DNA of 64,000 nt, taken from contig NC_061795.1 of assembly GCF_021462225.1 (NCBI RefSeq), forward strand, positions 47,766,880-47,830,879, given 5' to 3'. The notes under the pieces were generated by a model, which was given only the letters and a program-made list of their open reading frames with translations, searched no databases and was not told where the DNA came from. Positions 35,963 through 47,496 of the stretch are shown piece after piece (the stretch's first letter is position 1; each line of letters opens with the position of its first letter). The translations under genes and the position numbers were made by a program. The stretch is from Girardinichthys multiradiatus (lineage: Eukaryota; Chordata; Actinopteri; Cyprinodontiformes; Goodeidae).

Positions 35963-36613
35963 TTCCCGTTCGAACCGTTGCAGCAGGTTGAGCTCAAAGT
36001 GCTTTCCTTTAAAACGGCCTTATTGATTGCTCTGGTCTCTGCTAAGCGTGTGAGTGACATTCAAGCGCTCTCAGTTAACCCGTCCTGCATGCAGTCTCTG
36101 GGTGAGTCAAGGGTTTTACTGAAACCTAATCCTGCCTTTATACCTAAGGTTGCTACGGCTCTGCCATGCCGTGCCCTTGAATTAATGGCTTTCTACCCAC
36201 CACCATTCTCCTCTCAGGAGCAGGAACGACTGCATACGCTCTGCCCAGTACGAGCTCTGCGGTTATATGTGAAAAAAACAGCAGATTTTCGTAAATCAGA
36301 GCAGCTGTTTGTGTCGTGGGCTTCATCACATAAAGGAAAGCCTCTCACAAAGCAACGTCTTTCGCATTGGGTAGTGGGGGCTATTATTATGGCTTATGAG
36401 AGCAGAGGCCTTGCACCCCCTGCAGGTCTGCGGGCTCATTCCACTCGTGGTGTGGCCTCATCCTGGGCATTGTTCCAGGGTATACCTGTGGAGGAAATAT
36501 GTGAGGCTGCCAACTGGGCGACCCCTCACACCTTCACTAGGTTCTATAAACTGGATGTCACCGGGCCCACACTGGCTCACACGGTTCTGCGTGTGGGTTC
36601 CACATTGCCATGA
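35963..36613 (+). pseudogene. DIRS tyrosine recombinase, C-terminal catalytic domain
   Basis: The frame from about 35,963 to the TGA at 36,611-36,613 contains the catalytic domain of a tyrosine recombinase. ALVSAKRVSD carries the first Arg, LRAHSTRGVASSWAL carries the His-x-x-Arg pair, and HTFTRFYKLDV carries the nucleophilic Tyr. All four visible signature positions are present. The N-terminal core-binding domain is absent: the sequence passes straight from the post-RNase H block into EPLQQVELKVLSFKT, so a second internal deletion removed it. The enzyme normally inserts the circular cDNA. This truncated form is unlikely to work alone. Confidence 0.85.
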
Positions 36614-36682
36614 ATGCAAGATGCATCTGTTGGTCTTCGAGTGAGCTTATCTGGCAATACGGGAGCAGACATATCCCATAAT

Positions 36683-36765
36683 GAGATACCGAAACGAATA
36701 TTGAAAGAGAACTTTAGGTTAAGGATTTAACCACGGTTCTCTGAAACATGAGTGAGGTATCTCAC
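36683..36765 (+). repeat. DIRS internal complementary region (ICR)
   Basis: 36,683-36,713 is the reverse complement of the left end of the element (30,857-30,887) with one mismatch. 36,711-36,765 is the reverse complement of the right end (36,956-37,010) with three mismatches. The two halves meet at AACT, the complement of the AGTT found at both element ends. In the DIRS replication model this region templates the joining of the ends. Confidence 0.92.
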
Positions 36766-36810
36766 CAGATCACCCTCCTTGCAGGGAGCGCGGAAGAGAT
36801 GTGCTTATTA

Positions 36811-36963
36811 AACTGAAGATCACCTACGTGACGTCGGCTTTTATACTGGAAGGAAGTCCCTCCCATGGGAGCGGATGTCACTTCCGCCTGCCAGTCAAGA
36901 CTGGCGTAATGTAATAGAGCTTCTGGGGGATAGGCGCTGGAGGCTTGTCCCATAGTGAGATAC
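36811..36963 (-). repeat. DIRS right inverted terminal repeat
   Basis: Reverse complement of the left repeat, uninterrupted, with the TATA-like box on the minus strand near 36,839-36,850. The 47 bases beyond it (36,964-37,010) are unique to this end and are matched by the ICR. Confidence 0.9.
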
Positions 36964-37218
36964 CTCACTCATGTTTCGGAGACCCGGGGTTAAATCCTTA
37001 ACCTAAAGTTATGCCACGGTTCAGACCGAGAGTCATACATGTTCACCAGAGTGATTCTGCGCTTGTAAAAATGTCTCTGTTCTCTCTAAACGTCTGATTC
37101 CAGTACATTTTACTGTAAACACTTTGATTTGTTGCATAGTGTTAGGCCCATAAGTATTTATACACCTGGCAGTTTTAGGTTTAAAATAATCTTTTAATTT
37201 GAACAAAATGTTTTTTGT

Positions 37219-37408
37219 GGGGCTGCACGACAGTGTGGTTGGTACCATTGTTGCCATTGATGCAGCAAGGTTTGACTCCTGTCTTTCTGCGTGGAGTTTG
37301 CATGTTCTCCTAAACTGGTCTCTAAACTGGCAATGGGTGTAAGTATGTGTGTACATGGTTGTTTGTCCTGTGTGTTTCTGGATAAGCAGGCATAGATGAT
37401 GGATAGAG
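37219..37408 (+). mobile_element. tRNA-derived SINE, plus strand
   Basis: 'ggggctgcacgacagtgtgg' head, a weak B box, 'gcgtggagtttgcatgttct', then 'gtacatggttgtttgtcctg' and a 'gatgatggatag' tail. Parts of the body are deleted. Confidence 0.75.
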
Positions 37409-37435
37409 GGATGTTTCTTATGACGAACTGAAAAC

Positions 37436-37562
37436 AACGTCTTGGAGCGGCCCAGAGCTGAGTCCTGAACTGAAGCTGATGGAGGATCTGTGGAGGGAGC
37501 TAAAGATCAGAGTGATGGCAAGAAGGCCTGCAAGACCTTAAAGACTAGGAACTCAACACCAA
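37436..37562 (+). mobile_element. Tc1-like transposase 3' scrap
   Basis: 'cttggagcggcccagagctg', 'gaggatctgtggagggagct' and 'agagtgatggcaagaaggcc' fit the region coding for LEWP.QSPDLNPIE-LWRELK…RRP in Tc1 transposases. Broken by frameshifts. The sequence at 37,140-37,205 ('aagtatttatacacctggca') may be its left terminal repeat, with the SINE at 37,219 inserted between. Confidence 0.6.
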
Positions 37563-37578
37563 CGATGAAGATGTCATT

Positions 37579-37799
37579 CTGCATGGAATTTGCCTGTTAG
37601 GTTTATTGGTCTCTCTAGATTGCCCTTAGGTGTGAGTGTGTGCATGCATGGTTGTTTGTTGCCCTGTGATGGACCAGAGACGTGTCCGGCTGCACCCTAC
37701 CTCTCGCCCAATGGCTGCTGGAGACAGGCACCAATCCCCCCGTGACCCTTTAAGAATAAGCAGGTATAGCGGATGGATGGATGGATGGATGGATGGATG
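37579..37799 (+). mobile_element. tRNA-derived SINE, 3' part with (GGAT)n tail
   Basis: Begins within the SINE body ('ctgcatggaatttgcctgtt') and ends in GGAT repeats at 37,771-37,799. The promoter half is missing. Confidence 0.8.
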
Positions 37800-38864
37800 A
37801 ATATTTTTGACATGGATAAATCTTAACTTTGCAATTTGAATGGCACAAAGTGTATGCACCATTTTTCATAAACTGCAGCTCATTTAAATCTAATGTCAGT
37901 AGTTGAAAATCACTGTGTGTAAATGACTTTGTAACAAATGCAAGTCAAATGTCTTCTCAAATGCACAGTGGATGGATGGTTCTGCTTGTCCAGCATTCAA
38001 TTTTGCTGATTTAATTACATCGGAGTGTAATTTACTTTAGTCATTTTAACTGAATGGATTTTTTACATTATAAATCTTTTTCAGTTGCCTCCTAATTGCT
38101 TGGTTATCTTCCAGAGCAGCTGATTGAGGCAGAAGCATTGCCAAAGATCCACCAGTATGGTTTATTTCAGATTCTCTGCTATTATTTTAACTTTGTTAGC
38201 AGCGGTATCAGCCTGTCTGTGTTCCAGCCTGCCTTAATCATGCTCTTGACGTTTGCTCGTCAAGTGGCAATATAAGTTTGGCCTCCAGTCATTATAATTG
38301 GCTATGCACCAGCAGCTTAAAGCCAAGACAGAGCCTTATTAAACTGCTGTTTCCCAGTAAATCCTTCACCAAACTGGGATTTTATCTGGTGATAGTTAGC
38401 GGAGGTTGTTGTGAACATTGGGATTAAACTGCAAACAAGTATTTCAATTAGTAAGGACAAAACAGAACACAAGATCATGGAGCTCAGCTGCTGAAGAAAA
38501 AAAAAAGGTTTTTGACTCTCACTTCTTGCTCCAGCAGTTTGCACTCACTTATTGATCTGAATGCCACAGACATATACAGTATCACCTGGTGGAGACGTAT
38601 TACAACTAACCCTAGAGCTGTGCTGCAGTCTTTTCACATCAGGGACCTCCCAGAAGAATCCAGTGTCTCCAGAAAAGAGACGAACGTGACTCCAGTGCTG
38701 CAGATTTGACTGGTGCTTTTGAAGGTGTGGCCGGTTGAACAGAGCACTGTACAGCATATAAAAACTGTTTTCTGCACATCTCAAAGTAGGTGGTAGCATA
38801 TACAGATCCAAAATCATGGTCGACACACATTGTTCTCCGATAACAAATGTTGTCAACCCCCTTT
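37800..38864. other. No gene seen
   Basis: A/T-rich non-coding sequence. Open frames at 38,512-38,856 on both strands overlap and have no domain. Confidence 0.45.
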
Positions 38865-39842
38865 ACAATATGCTACATTGCCAAAAGTATTCACTCGTCT
38901 GCGTTCATACACATGTAGACCCACCCTTTGCAGCTCTAACAACTTTTAAGCAGTAGTAGGATTGTGGGAATTTATGACCAATATTTAGGAAATGCATTTA
39001 AGAGATCGGACACTGCTGTTGGATGAGAGGGCATGACTCGCATCTCCACTCTAATTCATCCCAAAGGTAAAACCCCGACCACAAACTCATTCATGTCTTT
39101 ATGGACCTCACTTTGTACATTGGAACAGTCATTTTGGAACAGCAAGCCAAAATGTTGTATCGCAACATTAAGAGTTCTTTTAAGTGTAACTAATGGCCCA
39201 ACTCCTGTAAAACAGCCCCACCCCTTAGTTCTCCCTCAACCAAACTTTATCCTTGGCATAATGCAATCAGGTAGGTGCTGTTCCCATAGCAACTGCCAAA
39301 CCCAGGCTCATCCATTGGATTGGAAGACAGAGAGATATGACTTGTCACTCCAGAGATCATGTCTCCTCTTCTCTATAGAGTCCCGTGACAGCATGCTTTA
39401 CATGCCTGCATCCAATGCTTTGCATTACATTTGGTGATGTAGGGGTTGTATGCTGCTGCTTGGGCATGGAAACCCATTGAATAAACCTCTCTACACACTG
39501 TTCCTGAGCTACTCCGTTTAGCTGTTAACTTGGTGACCTCTGTGCCTCAGCATCCCGCTCTGTGATTTTACGTGGCTTAGCCCTTTATAGCACAGTTATT
39601 ATCATACCCACTCACCTATGCTTTGTAATAATCCCACTAAAAGCTGACTGTGGAATATTGGGCATCCAGGAAATTTCACAACTGGACTTATTTCACAGAT
39701 GGCCTCCCATTGCAGTACTGAGATCGACTTGGTCTTTCATAAATGTTTGTAGAAGTAGTCTGCTCGCCTAATTGCTAGTTTTTATATGCCTGTGGTCATG
39801 GAAGTAACAGAAGTGAGTGAATACTTTTGGCAATATAATGCA
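38865..39842 (-). mobile_element. Tc1-like element with both ends, internally damaged
   Basis: The left end 'cattgccaaaagtattcact' (38,876-38,895) and right end 'agtgaatacttttggcaata' (39,816-39,835) are inverted repeats. Minus-strand landmarks in order, as plus-strand positions: 'gaaatttcctggatgcccaa' near 39,660-39,680, the block at 39,410-39,480, and 'taagttccca'-type sequence near 39,220. The plus-strand 'tcatgtctttatggacctca' near 39,090 is the antisense of a transposase segment. At ~0.98 kb it is shorter than an intact copy, and no long frame remains. Confidence 0.75.
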
Positions 39843-40499
39843 GGTTGGAAAATGCCTGTCTTTGCCCTCGCTGTCCTGCATGTTTTAGATTTATCACTGC
39901 TTCAGCACACTTCAGTTTCACACTTGACAATTTTCTTTTTCTCAGACTGCCAATTAGTTCTGCAAGAGCCTTTTAATAAACAATTTATTAAAATCAGGTA
40001 TGTCTACGTAGGGCGGGATACAGGCTACTGAGGTCTAAAGTACTTCTCTAGCTGTTCATGTTTATTATCAATGATCTTATTGTTTAAGAGACGAACAGAA
40101 ATCTTTTTCACTTCTCCAGTTTTATGGTGGCAGGTCTTGCTTCTATAAAGAGTGATCGGATGAAATGGAGTTTATTGCAATGTTAACGAAACCTCATTTG
40201 CTCCGTTTTAGTCCTGCCAGCATCATTTCAGTGATCCGACTGTCAGCTCAGAGAAACGTTTTAATCACGACTGGGCAGCTGAAATCACTCTGTCATTCTG
40301 AATGGTTTAAATTAGGATCACATGGGTTGCTTTAAAATGCAATGATACTGAAAGTCATTCCCCCTTTGTTTAGCCATGGGTACCGCCAATGAAACATACA
40401 CGGCCATCATCACTTTGCATCAAAAGAACTTCACAGGCAGGGTTCTTGCTGCTGGAATGTTGTCCCCAAATCTTCTATTTCAAGAAAAGAGATCCTGTC
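39843..40499. other. No gene seen
   Basis: Non-coding. Two short plus-strand open frames without features. Confidence 0.4.
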
Positions 40500-41010
40500 A
40501 TGATCCTCTGGTGTGAGGAGTTTTGGTTTCCTTTTTCTGCTGTTAATGTTCTCTCTTTGCTGTTAATTCTTGTAATTATGTGCGAGTAAGAGTAGATTTT
40601 CTCCCTGTTTATGTTCTTTGGGTGCTGTTATTCCAGTTATTTTTTATTTAAATTAGGTTAATTGTTCATTCTTGTGTTTAGTTATTAATGTTACTCTCCT
40701 GAATTTCTCTGTTATTGCTCTTCTGTGATATGTAGCCTCCCTCCCTCAGTTGCTCTGCATTCTCCCTGCCACCATCTGCTCCACATTTCTCCTGATTGGC
40801 TTCTTTAGTTCAATGGTCAATTCTCCATCTTGCCTCTGTATTTATACCTTCTGGTTTTCATTACTCCCCACTGGATCCTACTGTTAACTCCCAGCTCTAT
40901 GTCTGCATACCTGCCTGTGTTCCATGCCATACATTACCAGTTCTCACAATGCGGCTTCTATGCTGTGTTCTGCACGTTGGTCCAACCAAATCCCAGCAAA
41001 CTATGACAGG
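40500..41010 (-). repeat. Interspersed repeat, unclassified family (inverted copy)
   Basis: Contains 'cctccctccctcagttgctc' and 'aatttctctgttattgctct', the complements of words found at 14,533 and 45,125-45,150. Ends near 'caaactatgacag'. Class unknown. Confidence 0.45.
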
Positions 41011-41099
41011 TCCAGGTGCTGTAAAAACGTTTCGTGGTCTCTGAAGGAGGGTTCAGCCAATAGACTGGATTGCCACCAGTTCAAAACTTGCTCAGAAAT

Positions 41100-41365
41100 G
41101 GCTGCAGCCAGGTATGCTAGTTCAATGTTTTTCAACCCTGGCCCTCCAGGCACACTGCCCAGCAGGTTTTAGATCACAGGTGTCAAACTCCAGGCCTAAA
41201 GGGCTGTGTCCTGCAAATTCCAGTGCCTCTAATTCTAGTGTCTCTGCTTCAACACACCTTAGTCCAATAATTTTGTCATTAGCTGGACTCTGGAGAACCT
41301 GACTGCATACCGAGGAGGTAATTCAGCCATTTGATTGAGGTGGGCTGGACCATAGGCACATCTGA
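41100..41365. repeat. Probable hAT-type MITE remnants
   Basis: 'tttttcaaccctggccctcc' and 'caggtgtcaaactccaggcc' are starts of two very common short fish repeats with CAGGGGT-like ends. They are decayed and adjacent. Confidence 0.5.
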
Positions 41366-41525
41366 ATTCCTTTCAGCTGCAGAGCATCTGATACTGGAGA
41401 GGATAGTCCAAATAAATCTATTTTATCCACCACAAGAAGAATTTCAGTTCTTAAAAAGAATTATTCAGAATGAAAAGGAACAGAGCCACTCCAACCTGCT
41501 GCCACCTTGAGTGGCGCAATTCTAG
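41366..41525 (-). mobile_element. Inverted 5' piece of the Rex1-like LINE
   Basis: By eye about 80-85% similar to 60,676-60,842 in the same plus-strand direction, for example 'ttttatccaccacaag' followed by 'gaatttcagttcttaaaaag'. At 60.7 kb this sequence lies at the 5' side of a minus-strand LINE, so here it is antisense relative to the LINE 3' end that follows at 41,684. Confidence 0.6.
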
Positions 41526-41683
41526 AAATAGAATTAAAAGATAGATATATTATCAGTTTTTACCGAACTCTCTAACTATAAAACGTTGCTCGTCAGCAAA
41601 AGCAAAAGGCATAACTTTATCTTTTATCCTTAATTTTATTTTCTCTAAAGTTTATATATACATATAACATTTATATATTTATG

Positions 41684-42145
41684 ACTGTACTTCTAGGAGA
41701 AGCTTAAGACCTTTGGTGTTTGCAGCAAGATGCTGCATATTTTCTATAAGTCTGTTGTGGAGAGTATGATCTCTTCTCCCATCATCTGCTGGGGAAGCAG
41801 CATCAGAACCAGGGACTTAAAAAAACTCAACAAGCTGATAAAGAAGGCTGGCTCTGTTCTGGGGACTCCTCTGGAACATCTGGAGATCATTGTGCAAAGA
41901 AGGATTCTTCATAAAATGAATAACATTATGGAGAACCCTGAGCATCCTCTTCATCAGACTGTCCTACAACAACAGAGTGTCTTCAGTCAGGTTTCTTCAG
42001 ATCTACTGTAAGACAGACCTACAGGAGATCCTCCCTGCCCACAGCCATCAGCATCTACAACGACTCTTTGAAGAAACCAGGATTATATGAGCTACAACAT
42101 TTAATTACCCTTTAGGATTAATAAAGTATTTTTAAATTTGAACTT
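41684..42145 (+). mobile_element. Rex1-like LINE, 5'-truncated 3' end
   Basis: Encodes MLHIFYKSVVESMISSPIIC, then WGSSIRTRDLKKLNKLIKKA and GSVLGTPLEHLE, the C-terminal RT part shared with the 58.5-kb copy. It then passes through the short 3' UTR to 'aataaagtatttttaaattt', the family's tail. Only ~94 codons remain open. Confidence 0.85.
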
Positions 42146-42364
42146 GTTTTGAATGGAATTGAATATTGGCTTTCAGAGGAATATATTACCTGCTTCCCCT
42201 TAAATCAAGTGTTAGGGTGTTGGAGTAGACTTGGCTGCAGCAATCAGAGGTTGCACTAGAGCTTCGATAAATAACTGTTCAAAAATACAACTGTAGTTAT
42301 GTTTAAATTTTCAGCATTTTAAAGGTTTAAATAGGCTTTGTTTACTTTGTGTTATAGTTCAATT

Positions 42365-43015
42365 TGGTGGTGGACCAGAGGTGCAGGACGAGCAGAGACA
42401 GTTAGTGAGATGATCACGCTTTAATGAAGTGAGCCAACTTACAAATTCCGGTGCAGGCTTAACAGGTGATCCAGGTAACAAAGTTCATGATAACTGTCCT
42501 GGTTTCTGGATTGCAGGACAAACTCCAACACAGCAAGAACAAACAGGCTAAATAAGACTAATGACACCGCATGGAACAAATGACAAAGATGAACTTAAAT
42601 ACAAACGAAGGTGGACATGAAACAATAAGGCAGGTAATCAGGGAAAACAGACACTGGTGTAGATAGACTAGGAAACTGAGAGGCAGGTGAACCAAATTAG
42701 GAGTAACAGGAACATGAGGAGCTAGATGAGGAACGAACTAAACAAACCCAGGAAAGCAGAACACAGGGGAGAGAACAGAGACAAGAAGGACAGGGCAGGA
42801 AATAAACTTCATAACTAAAAACAGGAGGAACTGATCTAAACAGACAATCATCAAACCTATAAGAACACAGAGCAAAGCAGAACCTAGACAACCTATAAGG
42901 AAAACGCACCTGAAACATAGAACCATGAAATAACCATGCACTGGAGTAAACAGAAAAACACCTGACTGAATAAATGTAAACAAATACCAAACCAAAATTC
43001 CACATCGTGACACTT
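42365..43015. repeat. Purine-rich interspersed repeat, unclassified
   Basis: Starts 'ggtggtggaccagaggtgca' and ends 'ccacatcgtgaca'. The composition and small words (aacacagg, gaggcaggtgaacc) are like the repeats at 14.3 and 44.7 kb, but I could not align it convincingly. The opposite strand shows open frames due to composition only. Confidence 0.4.
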
Positions 43016-44694
43016 TGAAAGATTAATAACATAGAAAACATTGACTTTGTGTTTAATGGAGTGAATCAAAAGTTGGACTGTAAGGTTTAACACACTACAT
43101 TATTCTGGATAGTTTGCTGAAAATTGGGAACTGGTCACTATAACTTTCTGTTTTTTAAATGTGAGGTAAGCTAACGAGGTCAGATGGTGAAAATAATATG
43201 GATTTCTTTCCACTATATAGAGAACAGAAGCTCCAGTCATCACGTATGTTTGCCCCTTGCTGACGTTTTGCTCTGAGCAGGGATGTTACTTGAGCTGCTG
43301 TGTTGCTGCAGCAATAATGAGGCTCAGCAAAGGGGATTTCTTCTGGCAGAGTTAGCAGAAACTTTTATTTTGTACACAGAGTTAGTTCTGCATAAGGTCC
43401 AAAAAGTAAAGCTGCCACTAAACCTTGGTATAGACTTCCTTCTGGAACTAATTAAAACAGAGATAGGGTTACTTAACCATTTATTAACTTATAAATAAAA
43501 AACAATATAAAGCAGCTCATAACATTTTTTCTGCATGTTGAATTAAATTAAGATTAAATGCAAATTGTTTATAACTCTTATTGTCAGAATTTATTTACAA
43601 TTTTAACAGCACATTAAAAAAAACTGATATGAGTAGAAAACAAAGTGTTCTTAAAAGACTATAACATATTTGAAGTGAGAAAATACTTGATAATGATTAA
43701 CAACTAATCAGCTCATTTATGCATGAAATGAGAGATGATCAAAACCAGTTAGAAAAAAATCAATGTTTCCTATAAAACAGACAGGGATAAACTGCAAACT
43801 TACAAACTTACCATTTCAACAGCAACAGATTAGTTAGATCCCCTAAACCTCGGTGGACAGCAGTGATCCATATTGTGTTGTTTTCATGTGGATTAATATA
43901 CTAGAAGATAACAATATCTCTTTACTTGTGATGTTACAACCTACATGCTCTGGTGTAGATTAACTTGTGTTAAAAGATCTTTAAATTTAGCTGCAGATAT
44001 AAAAGGCTAAATGCTGCTTTAAACAAACAAAACACACTGACAGTGCAGCTCAGTCAAATCTACCTGTAACTGAAATCTAAATTTCTAAAAATCTCAAGTC
44101 AACAAGAGCTTTGGCCGGTATTGCAACGAGCCTGTGTTGGTTTAGATGAAGAGGAAATCCCTCCCAGCCTGGGTCTGTACTGTTGCAGAACTGAGTGTCT
44201 TCCTGCTGTGGAGCTTAATTGATTTTGTCAGGAAATGTTGGCGTGGAGCAAAAGGAAACAGTTACAGATGTACTGCTGACATGGCATGTTGAGTGAAGCC
44301 ATACGTCTTTCTAACTTTGGCAACATTTATTACACACCAAGGATACTAAAAGTCATTTTTAATCTTCTAGCATTGCTTTTTCTGGACTCTAGTGGCCACC
44401 TGAACTGAATTTGGAAAATGATTTCAGTCAGCTTGCCAACATCTTTTCCCATCATGGCATTCTACCATTCCATGCAGATCTTCTAAATCAACAGCTCGTG
44501 TTGTTCTAATTGATTAGTTTTTTTCACACATCAAGTGGAAAAGATTTAATAAACTGTCCCCAAAACAAATAGATAGAAAAAGTATTTTCCCCTTTAGAGA
44601 TTTCTCCAGTTTTTTGCTTTTGTTGCAGTTACTTTTGAGATGGGGACATTAAAATAAAAAATTCCATCTCATGGTCCCAGTCCAGGTCTCCATC
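43016..44694. other. No gene seen
   Basis: A/T-rich. A 71-codon plus-strand frame (43,283-43,498) is Leu-rich, with no splice context and no recognised domain. Confidence 0.4.
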
Positions 44695-45165
44695 AACAAG
44701 CATACTCCCAGTAGTCTCTCAGAGTACTAACGCACATGTCTGTCGTAGTAATTGAGGTATACAAGAAGCAATATAGAGTGACAGGAGGGTTTAATAATGA
44801 AAGAACAGGAATACACAGTTTATGGCATAAAGGGAGAAGGACATCAAACTGGAGAGAGTAAAAGGAAAGAATCCAGCACTGAACACAGGGAAACAAGGAG
44901 CTAATATACTGAGGCAATGGTGGAGAATGAAACTGGAAACAGGTGAGGTTAATCAGAGAGTATGAGGAATAGTTGGGAGCCTGAGGGAGGGAGATTAATT
45001 ACCACAGAAAACACAAAGGGAGCTTTACTGCACATAAAGGGGAACAAGTCTGAACTAAAATGCACAAATAGAAAAGAAGAATAAGTCAAACACAAAGAAA
45101 TGAACCAATAAGACGTGACCTAACCACAATACAGAACACAGAGAAATTAATTAATATGGAATAGG
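44695..45165 (+). repeat. Interspersed repeat, unclassified family (copy 2)
   Basis: Contains 'gcctgagggagggagattaa' and 'acacagagaaattaatta', in the same order as the copy at 14,300-14,710. Confidence 0.5.
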
Positions 45166-47496
45166 GTTATAAAAGCAATTGAAATATTGATATAACCGAT
45201 ATTAAAAAAAGAATTATTTAAAGATACTCATTTGTGTCAAAATTAAGATAAACTGACCCATTGTTTGTCGCATTTCTTCTGGCAGCAGTGCAGAGACACT
45301 CTACCCCTCCCCTCCCTGAGCTGCTGTTGGAGGTTTTAAACTCTACTAAAATCGAGAGTACTGCCAGAAAAAACACACATATGCTAACCTCTTTAGCTAT
45401 AAATGAACACCACAAGCTAATTCTATAAGCTAACACTATGACACTGATGGTTGAGAGCAACTTAAAAATCTCAGTAAAGCTCCGTATCTGCAGCTGTGAA
45501 GTAGTTAACCTCCCAGACAACATCAAGTTGACAAGAACACAGAAAGACGTACGAAGAAAATAAAATAAAAAAATTTGACTTAAGTATACCATAAAACACA
45601 AAACGGCATACATTTTATACTGCTTTAGCGCACAAAATTAAAGAAGTAGTATTATGTTTAAATGTTTTGATATCAGGCGGTTTTCATGTTTGGACCATAG
45701 GTCCTATTAGCTCTATTGCTGACCTTCATGTCGTATCATACTGCTGCATAGAAATCATCTGACTCTACAGTTCATGTTTGCTCTGATCGAACAGGTTTTC
45801 ACCACGGCTTATCAGCAGACACGAGGCATTTAACTGCAACGCCAGGAAAATGGGGAGATGTTTCCATGCAGGTGTCCCACTGGTTCTTGGAATAAAAATC
45901 TCATGCTGGGATCTTAAACGCAAGGTCATTGATGAATATTCATTTAGCAGCAGTCAGTCCAGTTACCTACAGAGCCTTACCTGCAGCACAAGTTCATGTA
46001 GAGGTAGCTGAAAGGTGAGAAACCAGCTATTTGTGACTTAAATTAAGTCACCTTTCCTTTATGATCATCTGCTGTGTGCAATGACAAAAAGAGCAAATAA
46101 TTACAGCTACAAGCTCCAATTTGACCAATTTATATAAAACCAGAGAACACACACACATGTTCAGACCTCTGTCCTCTTAAAGTCAGTTTAGTTAGTGATC
46201 ACAGGACTCATCCATCCAAAACGCCCTGCATAAACTCATTTGATCTTATCCCTGCTTGGTAAAGTGGTAAAGTTCCACCTCGTTTTGTATTAAACATCTC
46301 ACTCCAGCAACGATCTAATGCATGGAGCGTATTAAGGTCAGGGCAGGATCTGTCTGCAGGAGCGATAACGTCTTCAGCGCCATGCTGATGGCATGTTGAA
46401 ATAAACCCAGCACTGAGATGATTCAGAAACAGACTCCCTCTGCCGTTTACAGCATTAATGAGTTTGATAACTAAGCAGAGAGTGGAAGGATTTGAAATTA
46501 TTCTGCAGAGGTTGGTTCTGAAGTATCTGACACCACATAAACAACCATTTGTTTAAAATGTCCTAATTTTATGACTTTAGTCCTCACTCTAATTGATGAA
46601 CTCCTGAAAATCTGTGCAAAACCTATAAACCAGCTGTCATTTTTCTATATTGTCCTTCTATGCAGCTTAATCCTCCAGTAATCTTATAAAGTAGTCTTGA
46701 TCAAAAGCTCTTTGTGCTTTCTGAAGATGTTTCAGAAATTTTCTTTCCTTCATCTTTGACAGAAAACTTCACTGGATGTTTCTCGTTCATCAAAACAACT
46801 ACACAAACATTCATATATTAAAACACACAGACTTCAAAGAGGAAATCTAATATTCTTCATCAACCAGATTCCTAGCTTTCAGATTCAGGATTCCTTTCTG
46901 AATCCCACTTTCATCCACAGTCCAGAACTGCCTCCCTTTGGTCCACTAGAAACTGGTGTTTAGCTGTTATTAAGGGCTGTAATTTGGGTTTTTTGAAGAC
47001 AAGTCCCTTTTCTTTGAGCAAATTTCTTGTCTCTTACAAACATTGACTCCTGTTCCATCTCTGTGTCTTTCACTTTCTATATTTAAAACAGATTGCTTTG
47101 GGTTTTCTGCTCTGGTGCTTAAATCTCCTTCCTGATCTACTTGGACATTTCATTTGCACTTTCTCCAAAATTTAGACCCAGCTGATAAAAAGAAAACTAT
47201 AAAAACATTTTCTTGCCACATCTGATTATTGAACGAGTTCCCTCTGTTGTTTCAGCTGACAGTTCTGTTCTTGGATTCATGTTTCCATTCAGTCAGCTGC
47301 AACAGATCCAAAAGGTCTGCAAGCTTTTTCTGTTAACTACAGGTCCTTTTGGAAGAAATGAACAAAACATGCATTTGTTTTTGAAATATAAATCAAAGAG
47401 TGATTCCGTAGTTTTTTCCTCCTCTTGATAAAAGCTTAGTAAACACACCAATTAGTGCGAAAACATTGAATTTTTATCCTGATGCACTTGGCACCA
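45166..47496. other. No gene seen
   Basis: About 2.3 kb of A/T-rich sequence with no supported exon. The 131-codon minus-strand frame at 45,218-45,613 has no domain. Short CA run at 46,150-46,157. Confidence 0.45.

Noticed and set aside
37771..37799. Short tandem array as a CRISPR-like or regulatory repeat
   Set aside because: It is the GGAT tail of a SINE.
42697..43041. Hydrophobic Cys/Phe-rich minus-strand protein
   Set aside because: Comes from the purine-rich interspersed repeat at 42,365-43,015; three overlapping frames look equally 'membrane-like'.
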